Assembly: GCF_015169395.1 (NCBI RefSeq)
Contig: NZ_CP063458.1
Span: forward strand, 1,922,001-1,986,000
Direction of reading: 5' to 3'
Origin: Humisphaera borealis
GTDB taxonomy: Bacteria > Planctomycetota > Phycisphaerae > Tepidisphaerales > Tepidisphaeraceae
Length of the DNA stretch: 64,000 nt
Shown: positions 1 to 8,818 of the stretch, piece by piece
Numbering within the stretch: the stretch's first letter is position 1
Layout: every line of letters begins with the position of its first letter
Notes under the pieces: model-generated
Seen by the model: the letters and a program-made list of their open reading frames with translations, nothing else
The model's database searches: none
What the model was told of the DNA's origin: nothing
Program-made: the position numbers and the translations under genes

Positions 1-714
1 GGCACCGGGAAGGACGCCATAAAGACCGGCACCGGCGAAGATGCGATCGCCGAGGACTCCACCAACCTGAAGGAAGTCAAAGACCGCGGCGACGCTGATG
101 CCGACTACACCCTCGGTGAACTCACCGAGGAACTCTCCGAACTGCACGAAATGGTCGTCCCCGGCAGCACGGTCTTCCGCTGCGAACTTGCCGACGGCCT
201 CATGACGCTCTACTACCGCTTCGGCGAGGACCCGACGGCTTATAAGACGGTGCTGGACGTGAGTAATGTAGCCGACGGCGCCCCGCTGAGGGACAACGTC
301 AATCTCGTCAGCCGCGAAGTGAGCACTTCAGAACTGCGCGACTCGGCCGTCGCGGTGTTCAACGCCCGAGTGCCGAACCTGGGCATCCTGTCGTTCAAGT
401 CGGTCGGCAATGGCTACTCCGGAACGCTGGGGGAAGGCGCCGAGGAGATTCGCTACCGCGACATCTACGGAACGATTCAACTGATGTCGACCGACGATAT
501 CGTCTGGACGCTCGACGAGGCGGAGGAAGACCTGGACAACGACGGCATCTTCGATAACTACGGCCAGCAGAACGAGGGCGGCATCCCTCTCGACCCGTCG
601 TGGACGCCCTTCCCGTCCGGCGACGGACGGACGCTCTATCAGGACTTGCAGGGCAACTGGTTCGAGCCGGGGAATGACGGACTGTTCTACCCGCATTTCA
701 GCGGCGGGCAGTAA
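1..714 (+). CDS. C-terminal part of an unknown protein (5' end outside window)
   Basis: The frame is open from base 1 to the stop at 712-714, so the window holds the last 237 residues of a longer protein. The first visible residues are a low-complexity stretch with the repeat-like pieces GTGKDAIKTGTGEDAIAED. The middle is a mixed beta-rich segment with no motif I recognise. Near the end, DLDNDGIFDNYG resembles the Asp-rich loops of extracellular calcium-binding repeats in planctomycete surface proteins. The last 40 residues are rich in G, P and W. A secreted or surface protein is possible, but the signal peptide would lie outside the window. An ATG at 151 is in frame, but nothing favours it as the true start. 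Confidence 0.6.
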   Translation, partial: GTGKDAIKTGTGEDAIAEDSTNLKEVKDRGDADADYTLGELTEELSELHEMVVPGSTVFRCELADGLMTLYYRFGEDPTAYKTVLDVSNVADGAPLRDNVNLVSREVSTSELRDSAVAVFNARVPNLGILSFKSVGNGYSGTLGEGAEEIRYRDIYGTIQLMSTDDIVWTLDEAEEDLDNDGIFDNYGQQNEGGIPLDPSWTPFPSGDGRTLYQDLQGNWFEPGNDGLFYPHFSGGQ

Positions 715-770
715 GCGACGAAGCAATCGCCTGTGAACCAACGTTGCTGCACTTTCGTGCCTGCCTGGGA

Positions 771-1181
771 CTACGCTACTTCGAGGACCGTGGCACGCTT
801 AGGTTTGTTCGGATCGACAAGGACAAGTACCTGAGAGCCGACAGTGTACTTGTCAGCATACATCGTGGGCGTGTCACGACGCATCGTGTACTCGACGCCG
901 TTCACGCTGTAAGCATAGGTGACCGGCCGAGAACCGCCCTTGCTCAAAGGGCTAATCGATCTGACCTGCCCTTGCACTTCAGTTCCGTGGCGGATCAGCC
1001 AGACGAAGTTGCGGACGGCGAAGAAAAGGATAGGCGGCGCGGCAAGCGTCGCCACCAGTGCCATCGCCAGCCAAACGTACGAACTAGACCAGACCGAAGC
1101 GCCCTTTGCGGGCACTTCCTGTCCGGACACGTAAAAGTAGCCGATCCACAAACCCGCCGTCACCAGCGCTTCCAAAGCCAT
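771..1181 (-). CDS. Small membrane protein, DUF3592-like
   Basis: This 136-residue protein has two predicted membrane segments (about residues 5-20 and 32-58). A soluble tail follows with GTEVQGQVRSISPLSKGG, a YSVNG-containing strand, VGSQVLVLVDPNKPKRATV and the end of the chain. A membrane hairpin followed by a short beta domain with a 'V-D-P-x-x-P' ending is the pattern of DUF3592 proteins, whose function is unknown. It is read convergently with the gene before it and lies 79 bases downstream of the cupin gene on the same strand. It could be co-transcribed with that gene, but no functional link is visible. Confidence 0.7.
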   Translation of the reverse strand: MALEALVTAGLWIGYFYVSGQEVPAKGASVWSSSYVWLAMALVATLAAPPILFFAVRNFVWLIRHGTEVQGQVRSISPLSKGGSRPVTYAYSVNGVEYTMRRDTPTMYADKYTVGSQVLVLVDPNKPKRATVLEVA

Positions 1182-1260
1182 TCAGATCGGAACGAGAGTG
1201 CGAAGCCTCTTGTCAATTTCCGGACGTTTCGGATGCATATAGAGCCCCCCTGAGAGCAAG

Positions 1261-2529
1261 TTACAGCTTTACGCCGCCCTGATACTTGATGACCGGAGCA
1301 TCCGGATTCACCTCCGGCCCGAAGTAACGAAGGACGACAAGGTCCTCGGTGCCGCTGGTGTTCTCGTACGTCACACCGGCCTTGGCGGCGGCTTCGGTCA
1401 CGAACACTTCGTCTTCCGTCAGGTCGTGGAAGCGGATCAGCTTCGGGCAGTTCAGCCGGAGCTTGTTGATCTTGCCTTCACCGGCGACCACGATGATGCT
1501 GTTCGCCCCGCCGTCCTTGACCGTCACCTTCTGGCCCGGCTTGACGGTCAGTTCCTTGGCCGTGAAGAGCTGCTCGCCGTAAACCTTGCCGTAGACGATC
1601 CACTTATCGACATACCCTTCGGCGGCGCTGCCGGCGGCGACGATGGGTTCGAGGAAGTGGTTAGCCTTGAAGTGCGGGTCGACGTTGGCTTCCCAGTCGA
1701 GCTGCTCGACGATGAAGTCCAGGTCTTTGTGCTTCTCCTTGGGCATGTCCTTGACGAGCAGCGCCCAGGGCACCTCGCGGCCTTCGACCAGGCTCTGGTA
1801 CATGCCGAAGACGTCGGAGCCCCACTGCGGCTCGTAGGTGCAGAGCGAGCCGGGGGCGTGGAGGATCGCCGGGTGAATGAGCCAGCCGGTGCCCGGCTTC
1901 AGGCGGTACGCCTTGGACAGGTCGAGGATGCCGTTGTCGCCCTTGTTCCAGTCTTCGAGGGTCTTGCGGACCTGGGCCTTGGTGGTCCCGGGCTCGAAAC
2001 CCATGAACGTGTAGGGGAAGTTGTTGCCGACATTGTTGTGCTGCGGCGGGAAGTAGTAGCTCTCGGGCTTGCCTTCCTGGCCGACCAGTGCAGCCTGCTG
2101 CTTGGTCTGGTGCATGTGGTGCGGGATCGGCCCCATGTTGTCGAAGAACTTGGAGTAGACCGGCCACTTTTTGTACTTGTTCCAGATCGCGTCGCCGATG
2201 ATCTTGCCGCCCAGTTCCGCAACAGCATCGGCGAGGGTGAACCGCTGGCCGTTGGAGACGACATAGCTCAGGCCTTCATCGGGCGTGCGGTTGTCGTTCG
2301 CGGCCGGCGTGGTGCTGCCGAACCAGCGCTCGTCGATACCGCCGCGGTTCAGGCCGAACGCGTAGAGGTCATCGGGATGAAGCTTAAGACGCTTGCCCGG
2401 CTGAAGGAACGACCGCGGCACCCAGGTGGGCGAGAGGCGGAGCAATCCGCCCCCATCGGCCAAAGCCGCTTCGGCGGCGGATTTCACGTTGCTGGAAAGG
2501 GTCTTCAACTCTTTGACATTGGTCGGCAT
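1261..2529 (-). CDS. Cupin protein, mannose-6-phosphate isomerase-like
   Basis: A 422-residue cytosolic protein with no signal peptide. The middle carries metal-cupin features: a His-rich stretch PHHMHQTKQQ (about residue 137), HPAILHAPGS (about 216) and a C-terminal cupin strand pattern around VKPGQKVTVKDGG. These resemble class I/III phosphomannose isomerases and related sugar-binding cupins, which isomerise mannose-6-phosphate and fructose-6-phosphate or act on other sugars. The exact substrate cannot be told. The start at 2529 is preceded by a GAGGAG ribosome-binding site. It is divergent from the NIPSNAP gene. Confidence 0.65.
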   Translation of the reverse strand: MPTNVKELKTLSSNVKSAAEAALADGGGLLRLSPTWVPRSFLQPGKRLKLHPDDLYAFGLNRGGIDERWFGSTTPAANDNRTPDEGLSYVVSNGQRFTLADAVAELGGKIIGDAIWNKYKKWPVYSKFFDNMGPIPHHMHQTKQQAALVGQEGKPESYYFPPQHNNVGNNFPYTFMGFEPGTTKAQVRKTLEDWNKGDNGILDLSKAYRLKPGTGWLIHPAILHAPGSLCTYEPQWGSDVFGMYQSLVEGREVPWALLVKDMPKEKHKDLDFIVEQLDWEANVDPHFKANHFLEPIVAAGSAAEGYVDKWIVYGKVYGEQLFTAKELTVKPGQKVTVKDGGANSIIVVAGEGKINKLRLNCPKLIRFHDLTEDEVFVTEAAAKAGVTYENTSGTEDLVVLRYFGPEVNPDAPVIKYQGGVKL

Positions 2530-2559
2530 AGGGGCAGATCTCCTCGTTTCGGGACGGAC

Positions 2560-2587
2560 AGTATAGTGACCGGACGATTCACGGAAA
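2560..2587 (-). promoter_or_regulatory. Possible sigma-70 promoter of the cupin gene
   Basis: On the minus strand a TATACT -10 box lies at 2560-2565, about 30 bases upstream of the cupin start. A poor -35 candidate (TTTCCG, 2582-2587) sits 16 bases further upstream. Only the -10 is convincing. Confidence 0.35.
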
Positions 2588-2764
2588 GGGGCAGCGTGTC
2601 GCCACTATTTTCCCGTATCCCGACGCGGGCAGCATTTTCGGTGGTAGATCGGGGCCGGATGAAGCATCTTCCGGGTTCGATATCCAACATCGTCCTGTCG
2701 ATTCGGTAGCATGTGCGAGCCGGGGTATATCGCCCCGGACAGCCACTTCAACTCGGAGGACTTC

Positions 2765-3184
2765 ATGTTGGTCAAGTTCGCACTGGCGGTTGCCGCCATC
2801 GTTACGTTTGCCATGGTTACCGCCCGTCCGGCGGTGGCCGCCGACGCGCCCAAGGGCAAGTATTACGAGCTTCGGATCTACACCGCCGCCCCCGGCAAGC
2901 TCGATGCACTCAACGCCCGTTTCCGCGACCACACGATCAATCTGTTCAAGAAGCACGGGATTGAAAACATTGGTTACTGGGTCGCCGTCGACGAGAAGAA
3001 CGTCGGCAAGCTCTTTTACGTCGTCGCGTACCCCGACAAGGAAGCCCGCGATAAGTCATGGGCCGCGTTCGGCAAGGACCCCGAGTGGATCGCCGCCAAG
3101 ACCGCATCGGAAAAGGACGGCAAGCTGGTCGAGAAGGTGGAGCAGGTGTTCATGACATCGACCGATTACTCGCCGATCAAATAA
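2765..3184 (+). CDS. NIPSNAP family protein, exported
   Basis: A 139-residue protein. I chose the ATG at 2765 because GGAGGA lies four bases upstream and because translation from it gives a signal peptide (MLVKFALAVAAIVTFAMVTA, cleavage after AVA near residue 26). The mature part starts with YYELRIYTAAPGKLDAL and contains FRDHTINLFKKHGIENIGYW, the typical NIPSNAP/dimeric alpha-beta barrel pattern. Members are small ferredoxin-fold proteins of uncertain function, common as secreted proteins in planctomycetes. A long hairpin follows the stop codon. The next gene, an aldo/keto reductase, may share the transcript if that hairpin is only a partial terminator. Confidence 0.85.
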   Translation: MLVKFALAVAAIVTFAMVTARPAVAADAPKGKYYELRIYTAAPGKLDALNARFRDHTINLFKKHGIENIGYWVAVDEKNVGKLFYVVAYPDKEARDKSWAAFGKDPEWIAAKTASEKDGKLVEKVEQVFMTSTDYSPIK

Positions 3185-3207
3185 GTGCGCTCCTAAAGTT
3201 GGCAAGA

Positions 3208-3275
3208 TGCAGTAAGCAGTACGAAGGGAAGAAGGAGTTCGTCCATTCCTTCTTTGCTCCGTGCTGCTTATTGCA
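3208..3275 (+). repeat. Long imperfect hairpin between NIPSNAP and aldo/keto reductase genes
   Basis: Two 29-base arms (3208-3236 and 3247-3275) are inverted copies of each other, with 24 of 29 positions identical. Three of the five differences would be G-U pairs in RNA. The loop is ten bases. There is no U-tract, so it may be a processing or stability element, a repetitive palindrome or a terminator. Confidence 0.6.
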
Positions 3276-3307
3276 TACTGCCTGCTCAACTTAAGGAGTT
3301 CAATCTC

Positions 3308-4345
3308 ATGGAATACCGCAGACTCGGCGCCTCTGGTTTCAAGGTTCCCGCCCTCACCTTCGGCACCGGCACGTTCGGCGGCAAAAGCGAGATGTTCAAA
3401 GCCTGGGGTGAAACCGATGCCGCCGGCGCGACGCGGCTGGTCGATGTCTGCCTCGACGGCGGCCTCACCATGTTCGACACCGCCGATGTCTACTCTGGCG
3501 GGACGTCTGAAGAGATTCTCGGCGTCGCGATCAAGGGGCGGCGCGATAAGGTGCTGATCTCGACCAAGGGCACCTTCCCGATGAACCAGGAGCCCAACAG
3601 CGTCGGCTCGTCGCGGTTTCACCTCACCAACGCCGTCAATGCAAGCCTCAAACGCCTCGGCACGGATTACATCGACCTCTACCAGCTTCACGGCTACGAC
3701 GCCCTGACCCCGCCCGAAGAAGTCCTCGGCACGCTCGACCAGCTCGTCCGCGCCGGGAAGATTCGCTACATCGGCGTTTCAAACTTCTCCGGCTGGCACA
3801 TCATGAAGGCGCTCGCCGTCGCCGAGAAGTACGGCTTTCCGCGGTACGTGGCCAACCAGACTTATTACTCGCTCATCGGCCGGGATTACGAATGGGAACT
3901 GATGCCGCTCGGTGCCGACCAGGGGATCGGCGCGGTCGTCTGGAGTCCACTGGGTTGGGGACGGCTGACCGGCAAGATTCGCAGGGGAGCAGCCAAGCCA
4001 GACGTCAGCCGATTGAACTCGCAGGTCGCGGTCGACAAGGGGCCACCGGTGGACGACGAGTACGTCTACAAGGTCGTGGACGCGATCGACGCGATCGCGA
4101 AGGAAACCGGAAAGTCGGTGCCGCAGATCGCGCTCAACTGGCTGCTGCAGCGGCCGACGGTTGCGACCGTCATCATCGGCGCGCGTACCGAAGAGCAGCT
4201 CAAGCAAAACCTGGGCGCGGTAGGCTGGAATCTGACGCCAGAACAAGTTGCGAGGCTCGACGCCGCGAGCAAAGTGACGCCGGCGTATCCGTACTGGCAT
4301 CAAGTACAGTTTGCTGATCGCAATCCGCCGCCGGTAGTGTGGTGA
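3308..4345 (+). CDS. Aldo/keto reductase
   Basis: A 345-residue NADPH-dependent oxidoreductase of the AKR fold. The expected catalytic tetrad is present: Asp57 (in MFDTADVYSGG), Tyr62, Lys87 (VLISTKGTF) and His128 (LYQLHGYD). The C-terminal part has the cofactor-binding pattern VIIGARTEEQLKQNLGA. The length fits the YajO/Tas-like branch. I took the ATG at 3308 because an AAGGAG box lies eight bases upstream; the open frame extends further back through the hairpin without a plausible start. The aldehyde or ketone substrate is unknown. Confidence 0.92.
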   Translation: MEYRRLGASGFKVPALTFGTGTFGGKSEMFKAWGETDAAGATRLVDVCLDGGLTMFDTADVYSGGTSEEILGVAIKGRRDKVLISTKGTFPMNQEPNSVGSSRFHLTNAVNASLKRLGTDYIDLYQLHGYDALTPPEEVLGTLDQLVRAGKIRYIGVSNFSGWHIMKALAVAEKYGFPRYVANQTYYSLIGRDYEWELMPLGADQGIGAVVWSPLGWGRLTGKIRRGAAKPDVSRLNSQVAVDKGPPVDDEYVYKVVDAIDAIAKETGKSVPQIALNWLLQRPTVATVIIGARTEEQLKQNLGAVGWNLTPEQVARLDAASKVTPAYPYWHQVQFADRNPPPVVW

Positions 4346-4403
4346 GTATGGTGGTGGCTACGTTTTCCAAGTACCTCTGACTACAATCTGCGCACGAGGA
4401 ATT

Positions 4404-4673
4404 ATGCTGAAAGCGTACAAAGCGACATTGGACGGCGACCGACTGGAGTGGGAGGCCGGCAAGCGGCCCTACCTTCGATCAGGCGCAAAAGTCATCGTCA
4501 CAATTCTGGACGAGCCTAGTCCTCCGGTAATACCTCCTTCCAATCCTACCGCGGTCGCTGAAGCTCTGGACAAGATCGCAAAAATGGGCGGCATTCACTC
4601 TTTCGGGGATCCACTCGAGTGGCAGCGTGACGTCCGCAAGGACCGGCCTTTACCCGGGCGCGATGATGAGTGA
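4404..4673 (+). CDS. Antitoxin-like protein of a VapBC-type pair
   Basis: An 89-residue protein. The N-terminal part (MLKAYKATLDGDRLEW, then a strand with VIVTILDE) looks like the short beta domain found in several antitoxins that accompany PIN toxins. The C-terminal half is charged and probably disordered until it wraps the toxin. Its stop codon overlaps the start of the following PIN gene, the usual antitoxin-first arrangement that keeps the two products coupled. No DNA-binding fold can be confirmed by eye. Such modules usually repress their own promoter; no operator was identified. Confidence 0.7.
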   Translation: MLKAYKATLDGDRLEWEAGKRPYLRSGAKVIVTILDEPSPPVIPPSNPTAVAEALDKIAKMGGIHSFGDPLEWQRDVRKDRPLPGRDDE

Positions 4674-5049
4674 CCGGCGCGTCGTCATTGACAGCAACAT
4701 CATCATTTACGCCGCCAAGGATCCTGGCGGCGTTTTTGGCAAGTTCCTGGCAACTGCTTCGTTTGCGTTCTCAGTCGTCACCCGCATCGAAGTTCTAGGG
4801 TTCCCGAAGCTCACCGAGGCGGAGCGCGATGCTCTGCAGCAGTTACTGCAAAGCGGATCCGAACTCCCGCTGTCTGAAGATATCGCCGATCGAGCGATCG
4901 CACTCAGGCAATCCCGAAGCATGTCGCTCGGCGACAGTATCGTTGCGGCAACCGCATTGTCGCACGGTCTGACTCTTGCGACGCGAAATCTCGGGGATTT
5001 TCATTGGATTGTCGAACTTACGATCGATCCAGTGCTGCCATCACCTTGA
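4663..5049 (+). CDS. PIN-domain toxin, VapC-like ribonuclease
   Basis: A 128-residue PIN domain. The acidic residues expected for two-metal RNase activity are visible: Asp in VVIDSNIIIYAAKD, Glu in TRIEVLGF, Asp in MSLGDSIVAATA and Asp in ATRNLGDF. PIN toxins cleave tRNA or rRNA when the antitoxin is degraded. Two ATG codons (4663, 4666) overlap the antitoxin stop and either is a good start; an ATG at 4627 is possible but would add a non-PIN extension. The gene ends 13 bases before the convergent mfd gene. Confidence 0.88.
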   Translation: MMSDRRVVIDSNIIIYAAKDPGGVFGKFLATASFAFSVVTRIEVLGFPKLTEAERDALQQLLQSGSELPLSEDIADRAIALRQSRSMSLGDSIVAATALSHGLTLATRNLGDFHWIVELTIDPVLPSP

Positions 5050-5062
5050 TCCCGCCGGGGGG

Positions 5063-8000
5063 TTACTTTCTTGTCAGCAACCTCGCCCGCGCCAGTTCAA
5101 ACTCCGAATCCGTCAAAACGCCGATCTCCCGCAGCGAATGCAGCTTCTCCAAATCCGCCATCTGCTTCGGCGTGATGGGCGGGAACTCTGTCTCGGTCGG
5201 ACGCAATCCTGGCGCTTCGGCGGGCTGCGACTTCTTCCCGGCTTTGCCTGGCTTGCCTGTCGCCGCCGGCTTGGCCGCGACTGGTGCGGGTGCCGGGACG
5301 GGTTTCTTCACCGGCTCCGGCGGTTTCTCCGGCGCGGTGCCCGGCACCACCGCTGCCTCCCCCTTCTTCTCCTTGTCCCACGCCTGCCGCATCAGGTTCT
5401 TCATCACCATCAGCGCCGCTTCAGGCTCAACAAACGTCGGGGGCATGCGCAGGTAGATCGTCTTGTCGTCGATCACGCGCAGCGTGCCCGGCGCGCCGGT
5501 CATGGCGTAGCTCGCCCGCGTGCCGTCGTTCACCTTCAGCACGATGTCCGGCACTTGTCGGATGATGCTGTCGATGCCGAACAACTGCGCCAGCAGCCGA
5601 ACCTCGGTCAGCGCGAAGAAGATCACCGCCTGCCGTGGCGGCTCGCCGAAGGCGTCCTTCACGTCCTTCTCCAGCTCGGCGAGCATCTCCAGGCTCTCGC
5701 ACCGCGTCAGCCGGCGGTAGATGTCCATGCGCTGGCGGTCGCCGGGGATGTACGTCTTGGGGATGTACGCCGTCACGTTCAACTCGACGTGCGCTTCCGG
5801 CCGCGCCGCCCTCGGCTCTTTCTTCAGTTGCCGCGTCGCCTCTTCCAGCAACTGGCAATACATCTCGTAACCCACCGTCGCGATGTGGCCGCTCTGCTCG
5901 GGGCCGAGGATGTTACCGGCCCCACGCAGCTCCAGATCGCGCATCGCGATCTTGAAGCCCGCGCCCAGATGGCTGTATTCCTCGATTGCTTTCAGCCGCT
6001 TGCTCGCCACCTGTGTCACCGGCCGGTCGGCCGGCAGCAGCAGATAGCAGTACGCCCGGTGCTTCCACCGGCCGACGCGCCCGCGCAGCTGGTGCAACTC
6101 GCTCAGCCCGAAGCGGTCGGCGTTGTCGATGATGATCGTGTTGGCGTTCGGGATATCCAGGCCGCTCTCGATGATCGTCGTCGACACCAGGATGTCGGCC
6201 TCATGGCGGATGAACTTCATCATCGCCGCCTCCATCTCCCCTTCTTCCATCTGCCCGTGACCGATGACGATCCGGGCATCGGGCACCATCTGCTGAATGT
6301 TGTCAGCGAACTCGATGATGTCCCCCACGCGATTGTGTACGAAGTAGATTTGCCCCTCACGCTGCAGCTCACGCAACATCGCCAGCTTCACCCGGTTCCG
6401 GTCGAACGGCATGACCTCCGTCACCACGCTGCGGCGGTCCTGCGGCGCGGTCGTCAGACTGCTGATATCCCGCAGCCCCAGCATCGACATGTGCAGCGTT
6501 CGCGGGATCGGCGTTGCCGACATGGTCAGCACATCCACCATCTTGCGCATCTGCTTCAGCCGCTCTTTATGCGTCACACCAAACCGCTGCTCTTCGTCGA
6601 CGATGACCAGCCCCAGGTCGGCGAACTTCACGTCCTTCGATAGCAGGCGGTGGGTGCCGATGAGAATGTCGACCTCACCCGTCGCCGCCCGGGTCAGGAT
6701 GTCTTTGGCTTCCTTCGAGCTCTTGAACCGGCTGATCGACTCGATCGAGAACGGGTAGTTCGCCATCCGCTCGCGGAACGAGCGGTAATGCTGCTCAGCG
6801 AGCACGGTGGTCGGCACCAGCACGGCGACCTGTTTTCCGAACTCAGCCGCCTTGAACGCCGCCCGCATCGCCAGTTCCGTTTTGCCATAGCCGACGTCGC
6901 CGCACAGCAGGCGGTCCATCGGCCGGCGTTTCATCATGTCGCCCTTGATCTCTTCATTGCCGGTAACCTGGTCCTGCGTGGGCTCGTACGGAAACTCGGC
7001 CTCGAACTCCTGCTGCCATTCGGTATCGGGCCCAAAGGCATGGCCGACCTCTGCCGCCCGCGCCGCCTGCACATCGAGCAACTCCGCCGCCATATCCATG
7101 ACGGCGTCGGCAACCTTCGCCTTCTGCTTCTCCCAACTGCCCGAACCCAGCCGCGACAGCGTCGGATGCCCGCTGAAGCCACCGACGTACTTCTGGATCA
7201 GGTTGATCTTGCTCGCCGGGACGTGCAGCGTCGCGTTGTCGGCGAAGCGCAGCGAAAGGTACTCCTCGCTCTTGCCGTCCTTGGCGATCGTCTGCATGCC
7301 GACGAACTTGGCGATGCCGTGGGCGACATGAACGACGTAGTCGCCAGACTTCAGATCGAGGAACGAATCGACCGGGCGTGACGCGATCGACTTCTTTACC
7401 CGCCGGCGCTGCTCGTAGCGGTGGAAGAGTTCGTGGTGTCCCAGCAGGGCGAGAGGCTGCCTTTGTGCCGCCGTGCCTTCGCGGCTGCCTTCCTCATCCC
7501 ACACAAACCCACGATGCAGATACCCGAGCGCGACGGTCATCTTCTTGCCGATGCCCGGCTGTTCCATCTCGGCCAGCTCGACGAATCGCTTCTCTTCGCC
7601 CTCGTTCTCACAAAAAACCGTGACTTCGTGGGTTTCCGTCAGTTCGGCCAGCTCGCGGATCGCCTTCTTCGCCTCGGTTTCAAATCGCTGCAGCGACTGT
7701 ATCGGCAGCGCCGCCCGCGGTACTTCGCCGGCACCCATCAGCGTGACATTGCCCTGGTCGAACTGGCTCAGCTCCAGCCTTGGGAACGGCTGCATCTGCT
7801 TGAGAAGTGCGTTTAGCGGATAGATCCCCTTCATGTCCGGCAGCCGTTCCTGATACGCCTTGGACTGCTCGGCGATCTCCAACGGCGCCCAGAGCACGAC
7901 AATCGTCTCATCCGGCAGGTAACGAAACAGGCTCACCGAATCGCCGACATCGGGCAGGCTCCCCTTCAGGTCGAGCAGCTTGACCTCTTTCAGCGGGGCC

Positions 8001-8680
8001 TTGGAGCCGAGCGAATCGAGGTCGAAGGTCTTGATCGATTCGATCTGGTCGCCGAAGAAATCGAACCGGGCACACAGGCCGACCTGCTCGATCGACTCGG
8101 GGTGCTCGCCGGGCAGGTAGACATCAATAATGCCGCCGCGAACGGCGAAGTCGCCGGGGATCTCGACCTGCTCCAGGCGGTTGTAGCCATGATCGCTGAG
8201 CCAGACGATGAGCTTCTCCGGCTCCATGTCGTCGCCGGGCTTCAGGGTGCGGATCAGGTGTTTGAGCTGGTCCTTGCTCGGCACGGATTGCATGAGCGCC
8301 TGCACGGGCGCGACGATCACCGCATCCTGGGCAATACCGCCGGCGTAGCGGGCCAGCAGTTGCAGGCGGTTGGAGACCTGCTCTTCGCTGACGCGGCCAA
8401 GGCTGCCGCCGAGTTCGAGTGCAGGTAAGGCATCGGGATGAACGCCGGTAAAGAGGTGAATGTCGTCGGAAAGATCGTCGGCCTCATCAAGGTGGCCACA
8501 GACAAGCAGAATGGGCCGGCGCAGCTCGGCGCGCATGGCAGCGATGACGGCAGCGACCGACGAGCCCCACAGACCCGAAGCCGTCGCGGCACCCTTATCG
8601 ATCAGGAGCCGGGCAAGTTCAGTGAGCGGGCGCGCAGCAACGAGCCGCCCGATCGCCGCGGGAGGGGTGGGATTCGCCAT
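5063..8680 (-). CDS. mfd: Transcription-repair coupling factor Mfd, with extra C-terminal SHOCT-like tail
   Basis: A 1205-residue ATPase that removes stalled RNA polymerase and recruits UvrA. In order: UvrB-like N-terminal modules (residues 1-340), the polymerase-interaction domain (about 440-525, SGDYVVHVAHGIAKFVGM), the helicase core with Walker A GDVGYGKTE (594-602) and DEEQRFG (695), the RecG-like motif region (RGRVGRWKHRAYCYLL) and the TRCF domain. After about residue 1110 a Pro/Ala/Lys-rich linker leads to a final 29 residues (ADLEKLHSLREIG... ELARARLL) that look like a SHOCT domain, which is not part of standard Mfd. The start at 8680 (MANPTPP) was chosen over an upstream in-frame codon because the extra 35 residues look like intergenic translation. 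Confidence 0.95.
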   Translation of the reverse strand: MANPTPPAAIGRLVAARPLTELARLLIDKGAATASGLWGSSVAAVIAAMRAELRRPILLVCGHLDEADDLSDDIHLFTGVHPDALPALELGGSLGRVSEEQVSNRLQLLARYAGGIAQDAVIVAPVQALMQSVPSKDQLKHLIRTLKPGDDMEPEKLIVWLSDHGYNRLEQVEIPGDFAVRGGIIDVYLPGEHPESIEQVGLCARFDFFGDQIESIKTFDLDSLGSKAPLKEVKLLDLKGSLPDVGDSVSLFRYLPDETIVVLWAPLEIAEQSKAYQERLPDMKGIYPLNALLKQMQPFPRLELSQFDQGNVTLMGAGEVPRAALPIQSLQRFETEAKKAIRELAELTETHEVTVFCENEGEEKRFVELAEMEQPGIGKKMTVALGYLHRGFVWDEEGSREGTAAQRQPLALLGHHELFHRYEQRRRVKKSIASRPVDSFLDLKSGDYVVHVAHGIAKFVGMQTIAKDGKSEEYLSLRFADNATLHVPASKINLIQKYVGGFSGHPTLSRLGSGSWEKQKAKVADAVMDMAAELLDVQAARAAEVGHAFGPDTEWQQEFEAEFPYEPTQDQVTGNEEIKGDMMKRRPMDRLLCGDVGYGKTELAMRAAFKAAEFGKQVAVLVPTTVLAEQHYRSFRERMANYPFSIESISRFKSSKEAKDILTRAATGEVDILIGTHRLLSKDVKFADLGLVIVDEEQRFGVTHKERLKQMRKMVDVLTMSATPIPRTLHMSMLGLRDISSLTTAPQDRRSVVTEVMPFDRNRVKLAMLRELQREGQIYFVHNRVGDIIEFADNIQQMVPDARIVIGHGQMEEGEMEAAMMKFIRHEADILVSTTIIESGLDIPNANTIIIDNADRFGLSELHQLRGRVGRWKHRAYCYLLLPADRPVTQVASKRLKAIEEYSHLGAGFKIAMRDLELRGAGNILGPEQSGHIATVGYEMYCQLLEEATRQLKKEPRAARPEAHVELNVTAYIPKTYIPGDRQRMDIYRRLTRCESLEMLAELEKDVKDAFGEPPRQAVIFFALTEVRLLAQLFGIDSIIRQVPDIVLKVNDGTRASYAMTGAPGTLRVIDDKTIYLRMPPTFVEPEAALMVMKNLMRQAWDKEKKGEAAVVPGTAPEKPPEPVKKPVPAPAPVAAKPAATGKPGKAGKKSQPAEAPGLRPTETEFPPITPKQMADLEKLHSLREIGVLTDSEFELARARLLTRK

Positions 8681-8787
8681 AAGTGCTGGTATCGTAGGTG
8701 GCCTTGAGTCGGGGGTAAAGGTGGTGGCGGCGTAACGTGGACATTGTCCGCCGAACCGCCTGCTGACCGTCGTGCAACGTGTCATTT

Positions 8788-8804
8788 GGCGGGCAGTGCC
8801 CGCC
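8788..8804. promoter_or_regulatory. Palindrome in the mfd-ridA divergent region
   Basis: Eight-base arms (GGCGGGCA / TGCCCGCC) separated by one base lie 15 bases upstream of the ridA-like start, between divergent genes. It could be an operator or a small repetitive palindrome. No regulator is identified. Confidence 0.35.
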
Positions 8805-8818
8805 CAACCGAAAGCTCT

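Noticed and set aside
1426-2709. Plus-strand frame of 427 codons opposite the cupin gene
   Set aside because: Shadow of a clearly conserved protein on the other strand.
4976-6643. Plus-strand frame of 555 codons across the end of mfd
   Set aside because: Arg/His/Leu-rich translation of the antisense strand of mfd; no domain.
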